The notes beneath the pieces are model-generated. The model did no database searches. It was not told the origin of the DNA and saw nothing but the letters and a program-made list of their open reading frames with translations. This document shows, in pieces, positions 41,600-45,073 of a stretch of DNA of 45,073 nucleotides. The translations under genes were made by a program, and so were the position numbers. This stretch comes from an uncultured Collinsella sp. (GTDB taxonomy: Bacteria; Actinomycetota; Coriobacteriia; Coriobacteriales; Coriobacteriaceae): positions 1-45,073 of the forward strand of contig UQIK01000021.1 of NCBI GenBank assembly GCA_900541125.1. The letters are read 5' to 3'. The stretch's first letter is position 1. Each line of letters starts with the position of its first letter.

Positions 41600-42595
41600 A
41601 TGAGCAAGAACCTCTCCCAGCAGGTCGTTCTCGACCGCCGCGGCTTCGTTGCCGCCACCTTCGCAACCGTCGCCGGCCTTGGTCTTGCCGGCTGCTCCGA
41701 CACCAGCGCCGAGGCCGACAAGGGTTCCGCCGCCGGCTCCTCAAAGGGCTCCGAGGATACCGAGGCTTCCACCACGCTCGATGCCAAGGCATTCGACAAG
41801 CTCGTCAACGACGGCCCCAAGGCCGATGACGACGCCATCGCCGCCAGCACCTGGGCGACGGCCGTCAAGGACGCCGGCGTCTTTAAGATCGGTGGCGTTC
41901 AGACCTCCACGCTCTTCTCCCTCCTCAACGAAAAAGACGGTCAGACCCGCGGCTTCGATGCCGGTATCGCACAGCTCCTGTCCAACTACATTCTGGGCGA
42001 AAACAAGGTCGAGATCACCCAGGTGACCTCGGACACGCGCGAGTCCGTCCTGCAGAACGGCCAGGTCGACGCCGTCTTTGCCACCTACACCATCACTGAC
42101 GAGCGCAAGAAGCTCGTCTCCTTTGCCGGCCCCTACTACTACACCCAGCAAGCCATCCTGGTACTCGCCGATAACGACGACATCAAGGGCGTCGACGACC
42201 TGGCCGACAAGAACGTCGCCGTCCAGTCCGGCTCCAACGGCCCCGCCATCCTGGAGGAGTTCGCTCCCAAGGCCAGCCAGCAGGAGTTCAAGACCGACGA
42301 GGAGGCCCGTCAGGCACTCCAGCAGGGTCGCGTTGACGCCTACGTCATCGACAACAACATGCAGCAAAGCGCCCTGGTCCGCGAGCCCGGTAAGTACAAG
42401 ATCGCCGGCAAGCCCTTCGGCAGCAAGGAGCCCTACGGCATCGGCCTGCCGCTCGATTCCGACGGCGTCGCCTTCGTTAACGACTTCCTTAAGAAGATCG
42501 AGGACGATGGCACCTGGACCGAGCTGTGGCAGATCTGCATCGGCGACCGTACGGGCGACACCAATGTTCCCGAACTGCCCGAGATCGGCGCCTAG
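41600..42595 (+). CDS. Amino-acid ABC transporter substrate-binding lipoprotein
   Basis: The 331-residue product is an extracytoplasmic solute-binding protein of the polar amino-acid type (SBP family 3), anchored by lipid. The signal has a twin-arginine motif (LDRRGFVAATF, R13-R14) and a lipobox LAGC with C32, so it is likely a Tat-exported lipoprotein modified by Lgt. An acidic Ser/Gly linker follows. The binding domain runs from about residue 90: FKIGGVQTSTLFSLLN, GFDAGIAQLLSNYIL, then DTRESVLQNGQVDAVFATYT and YYYTQQAILV. GAGAAAGGTG precedes the ATG. It opens a four-gene transport operon; glutamate or glutamine is a plausible ligand, inferred from family only. Confidence 0.93.
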   Translation: MSKNLSQQVVLDRRGFVAATFATVAGLGLAGCSDTSAEADKGSAAGSSKGSEDTEASTTLDAKAFDKLVNDGPKADDDAIAASTWATAVKDAGVFKIGGVQTSTLFSLLNEKDGQTRGFDAGIAQLLSNYILGENKVEITQVTSDTRESVLQNGQVDAVFATYTITDERKKLVSFAGPYYYTQQAILVLADNDDIKGVDDLADKNVAVQSGSNGPAILEEFAPKASQQEFKTDEEARQALQQGRVDAYVIDNNMQQSALVREPGKYKIAGKPFGSKEPYGIGLPLDSDGVAFVNDFLKKIEDDGTWTELWQICIGDRTGDTNVPELPEIGA

Positions 42596-42683
42596 GCAGC
42601 GAGCCAGGTAACGGCCGCAACGAAACCATATGGAAACGCACGAGGTGCTTTATTGCGATAAACTGTTTCCTCAATGAGTTGTC

Positions 42684-42714
42684 GGGGCTTCCGTACACGC
42701 GGGAGCCCCTTTCC
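42684..42714 (+). terminator. Internal hairpin between lipoprotein and permease genes
   Basis: GGGGCT and AGCCCC arms (42684-42689 with 42704-42709) are followed by TTTCC. A leaky terminator here would keep the binding protein in excess over the membrane parts, a common arrangement in ABC operons. Confidence 0.6.
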
Positions 42715-42733
42715 TTATCGGCGGGAGGTCCGC

Positions 42734-43393
42734 ATGAGTCTCTCCGAGCTCTGGTCGCTCTATGGCCAGAACTATATCGACGCGCTACTAGCAACTTGGG
42801 GCATGACGCTTGAGTCGTTTGCCATCGCCATGGTGCTGGCCGTCGCCGTCACCGTGATGCGCGTGTCGCCGCTCAAGCCGCTGCGCGTCTTTGGCGACCT
42901 GTATGTCCAGGTCTTCCGTAACATCCCAGGCATCGCACTGCTCATCATCGTCGTCTATGCGCTGCCGCCGCTCAAGGTCGTCCTGCCCTACCGTACCTGC
43001 GTTATCGTCGCCACGGTCCTTTTGGGCTCGGCCTTTGGCTCCGAGAACTTTATGAGCGGCATCAACACCGTTGGCGTCGGCCAGGTGGAAGCCGCCCGCT
43101 CGCTCGGCATGAGCTTCAGCCGTATCCTCGCCAAGATCGTGATTCCGCAGGCACTGCGCTCAAGCGTGCTGCCCATGACGAACCTCTTTATCGCCGTCAT
43201 GCTCACCACCGCGCTCGGCAGCCAGGTGCCGCTTAAACCGCAGGAGCTCACCGGCGTGGTGAGCTATATCAACACGCGCTCACTTGGCGGCGTCGCCGCG
43301 TTCTTTATCTCGGCGCTCGGCTACCTGGGCACGGCCTTTGTGGTGAGCCACATTGGCAACTACATCGATAAGAAGGTGAGGATCCTCCGATGA
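42734..43393 (+). CDS. Amino-acid ABC transporter permease 1
   Basis: This is a membrane subunit of the HisMQ/GlnP type. The 219-residue product has five spans, VFRNIPGIALLIIVVYALPP (the family segment after span 2) and the EAA loop EAARSLGMSFSRILAKIVIP, which docks to the ATPase. I chose ATG 42734 behind GGGAGGTCCGC; the frame from 42674 starts inside the upstream hairpin. The stop overlaps the next start by four bases (ATGA). It works with the second permease as a heterodimer. Confidence 0.92.
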   Translation: MSLSELWSLYGQNYIDALLATWGMTLESFAIAMVLAVAVTVMRVSPLKPLRVFGDLYVQVFRNIPGIALLIIVVYALPPLKVVLPYRTCVIVATVLLGSAFGSENFMSGINTVGVGQVEAARSLGMSFSRILAKIVIPQALRSSVLPMTNLFIAVMLTTALGSQVPLKPQELTGVVSYINTRSLGGVAAFFISALGYLGTAFVVSHIGNYIDKKVRILR

Positions 43394-44223
43394 GCAAGCA
43401 TTCCTCCCCTGCACTTACCATGCGCGATGCGCTCTACGAGGCTCCCGGCCCCAAGATGCGCGCCAAGATCCGCATCGGCACTGCCATTTCGCTCGTTGCC
43501 GTGGCCGCGCTCATCGCTCTGGTCCTGCAGCGCTTTTATGTGACCGGTCAGCTTTCAGTCCACTACTGGTATTTCTTTACGCACCTCACCACCTGGAAGT
43601 TCCTGCTTGCCGGCTTTGAGGGCACCGTTAAAGTTGCACTCACCGCCGGCGTCATTGCACTGGTACTGGGCTTAGCCCTTATGCTCGGCCGTACCAGCGG
43701 CATCAAGCCGTTACAGCTGGTCTGCCGTGTGCTCACCGATTTCTTCCGCGGCGTGCCGAGCCTGCTGTTCATATACTTCTTCTTTTTGGTGCTGCCCCAG
43801 TACAAGATCGCGCTGCCGTCGTTTTGGATGCTCACGCTTCCCGTCGCGCTCGCTGCCGCCGGCGTGCTGGCCGAGATCTTCCGCGCCGGCGTCAACGCCG
43901 TGCCGCGCGGCCAGGTCGAGGCAGCCCAGGCGCTCGGTCTCTCCAAGGCCAAAATCACCTTTAAAATCGTGCTGCCACAGGCGATTCGCTTTATCATTCC
44001 GTCGTTGATCTCGCAACTTGTAGTCGTGGTCAAGGACACCACCGTCGCCTACGTGGTGAGCTACCCCGACCTCATGCAAAATGCCCGCGTGCTCATTACC
44101 AACTACGATGCCCTCGTATCGGTCTACCTGGTGATCGCGGTCATCTACATCCTCATCAACGTCGCGATTAACAAGGCCGCTGTCTACGTTTCGCACAAGA
44201 CCGGCGCGACCATCATCCGCTAA
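43390..44223 (+). CDS. Amino-acid ABC transporter permease 2
   Basis: The 277-residue second permease has a roughly 30-residue cytosolic N-terminus followed by six or so spans. It contains FFRGVPSLLFIYFFFLVLPQ and the EAA loop EAAQALGLSKAKITFKIVLP. Its ATG overlaps the stop of permease 1 by four bases, indicating coupled translation. The extra N-terminal span (SLVAVAALIALVLQRF) is longer than in permease 1. Confidence 0.92.
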   Translation: MSKHSSPALTMRDALYEAPGPKMRAKIRIGTAISLVAVAALIALVLQRFYVTGQLSVHYWYFFTHLTTWKFLLAGFEGTVKVALTAGVIALVLGLALMLGRTSGIKPLQLVCRVLTDFFRGVPSLLFIYFFFLVLPQYKIALPSFWMLTLPVALAAAGVLAEIFRAGVNAVPRGQVEAAQALGLSKAKITFKIVLPQAIRFIIPSLISQLVVVVKDTTVAYVVSYPDLMQNARVLITNYDALVSVYLVIAVIYILINVAINKAAVYVSHKTGATIIR

Positions 44224-44259
44224 CGCTTTACCATTTCGAGTCATAAGGAGCCGAGCACC

Positions 44260-45024
<765 letters not shown>

Positions 45025-45030
45025 CCAGAC

Positions 45031-45073
45031 CTGTCTCTTATACACATCTCCGAGCCCACGAGACTAGCGCTCA
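45031..45073 (+). other. Illumina Nextera adapter and index at the contig end (artefact)
   Basis: CTGTCTCTTATACACATCT (45031-45049), the transposase mosaic-end reverse complement, is followed by CCGAGCCCACGAGAC (45050-45064), the Nextera read-2 side. TAGCGCTC-A (45065-45073) follows where the i7 index and next adapter base belong. This is not genomic sequence. Any reading frame crossing it, such as the minus-strand one beginning MYKRQ, is an artefact. Confidence 0.98.

Overview
The window is about 45 kb of GC-rich bacterial chromosome (roughly 60 % G+C in most genes). Gene content and protein style fit a gut actinobacterium of the class Coriobacteriia, most likely Collinsella or a close relative: a groES-groEL pair, an AmaP/DUF2273/Asp23 envelope operon, a long Ala-rich surface protein ending in an LAQTG sorting signal, a giant two-module acyl-CoA dehydratase activase, and many short intergenic palindromes. 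The genus is inferred from overall resemblance, not from a marker gene. The last 43 bases are Illumina Nextera adapter plus index sequence, so 45030 is the true end of the contig.

Layout. 1-3.3 kb: groES-groEL (minus strand) with a nested palindrome of the same 37-69-37/38 geometry on each side, then a gene-poor stretch. 3.3-9.2 kb: a YtcJ-like amidohydrolase divergent from an M20 peptidase, a zinc-ribbon membrane protein and a YitT transporter-like protein. 9.4-10.9 kb: amaP-DUF2273-asp23. 11-17.2 kb, all minus: YebC, a DUF6020 membrane protein, Lgt, an Nfu-type Fe-S protein, dCMP deaminase and type III pantothenate kinase. 17.4-19.1 kb: an OPT-family transporter. 19.3-22.8 kb: a 1169-residue CAP-domain surface protein with a nine-G tract just after the signal peptide. 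23.1-26.5 kb: a DUF389 protein with an EF-hand-like loop, a nonsense-interrupted small gene, a 5'-truncated arylsulfotransferase-like remnant and a 3-hydroxyacyl-CoA dehydrogenase. 26.9-32.4 kb: a TetR regulator and the activase, probably one operon. 32.6-35.6 kb: a HAD phosphatase, then a lower-GC MFS exporter with its own TetR regulator and two matching operators. 35.6-39.2 kb: amtB-glnK with a repeat-rich gap, and a two-gene operon (HD-domain protein, CmpB-type membrane protein). 39.4-45.0 kb, all plus: a short divergent DXS and a complete amino-acid ABC transporter (lipoprotein, two permeases, ATPase).

Functionally the window combines protein folding, envelope maintenance (Lgt, Asp23 set, sortase substrate), nitrogen and amino-acid uptake (AmtB/GlnK, the ABC system, OPT, M20 peptidase), cofactor supply (CoaX, Nfu, DXS-like) and CoA-ester fermentation (activase, hydroxyacyl-CoA dehydrogenase).

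The least explained content is intergenic. (i) Four 15-bp repeats of alternating orientation at an exact 40-bp period lie downstream of dxs. (ii) A family of hairpins keeps a CCTGTCCC-like core while the stem sequence changes; several copies overlap or abut stop codons. (iii) Large nested palindromes flank groESL and occur in other gaps. (iv) Three related repeats in the amtB-glnK gap could form alternative hairpins. No tRNA, rRNA, CRISPR array, insertion sequence or recognisable riboswitch was seen.
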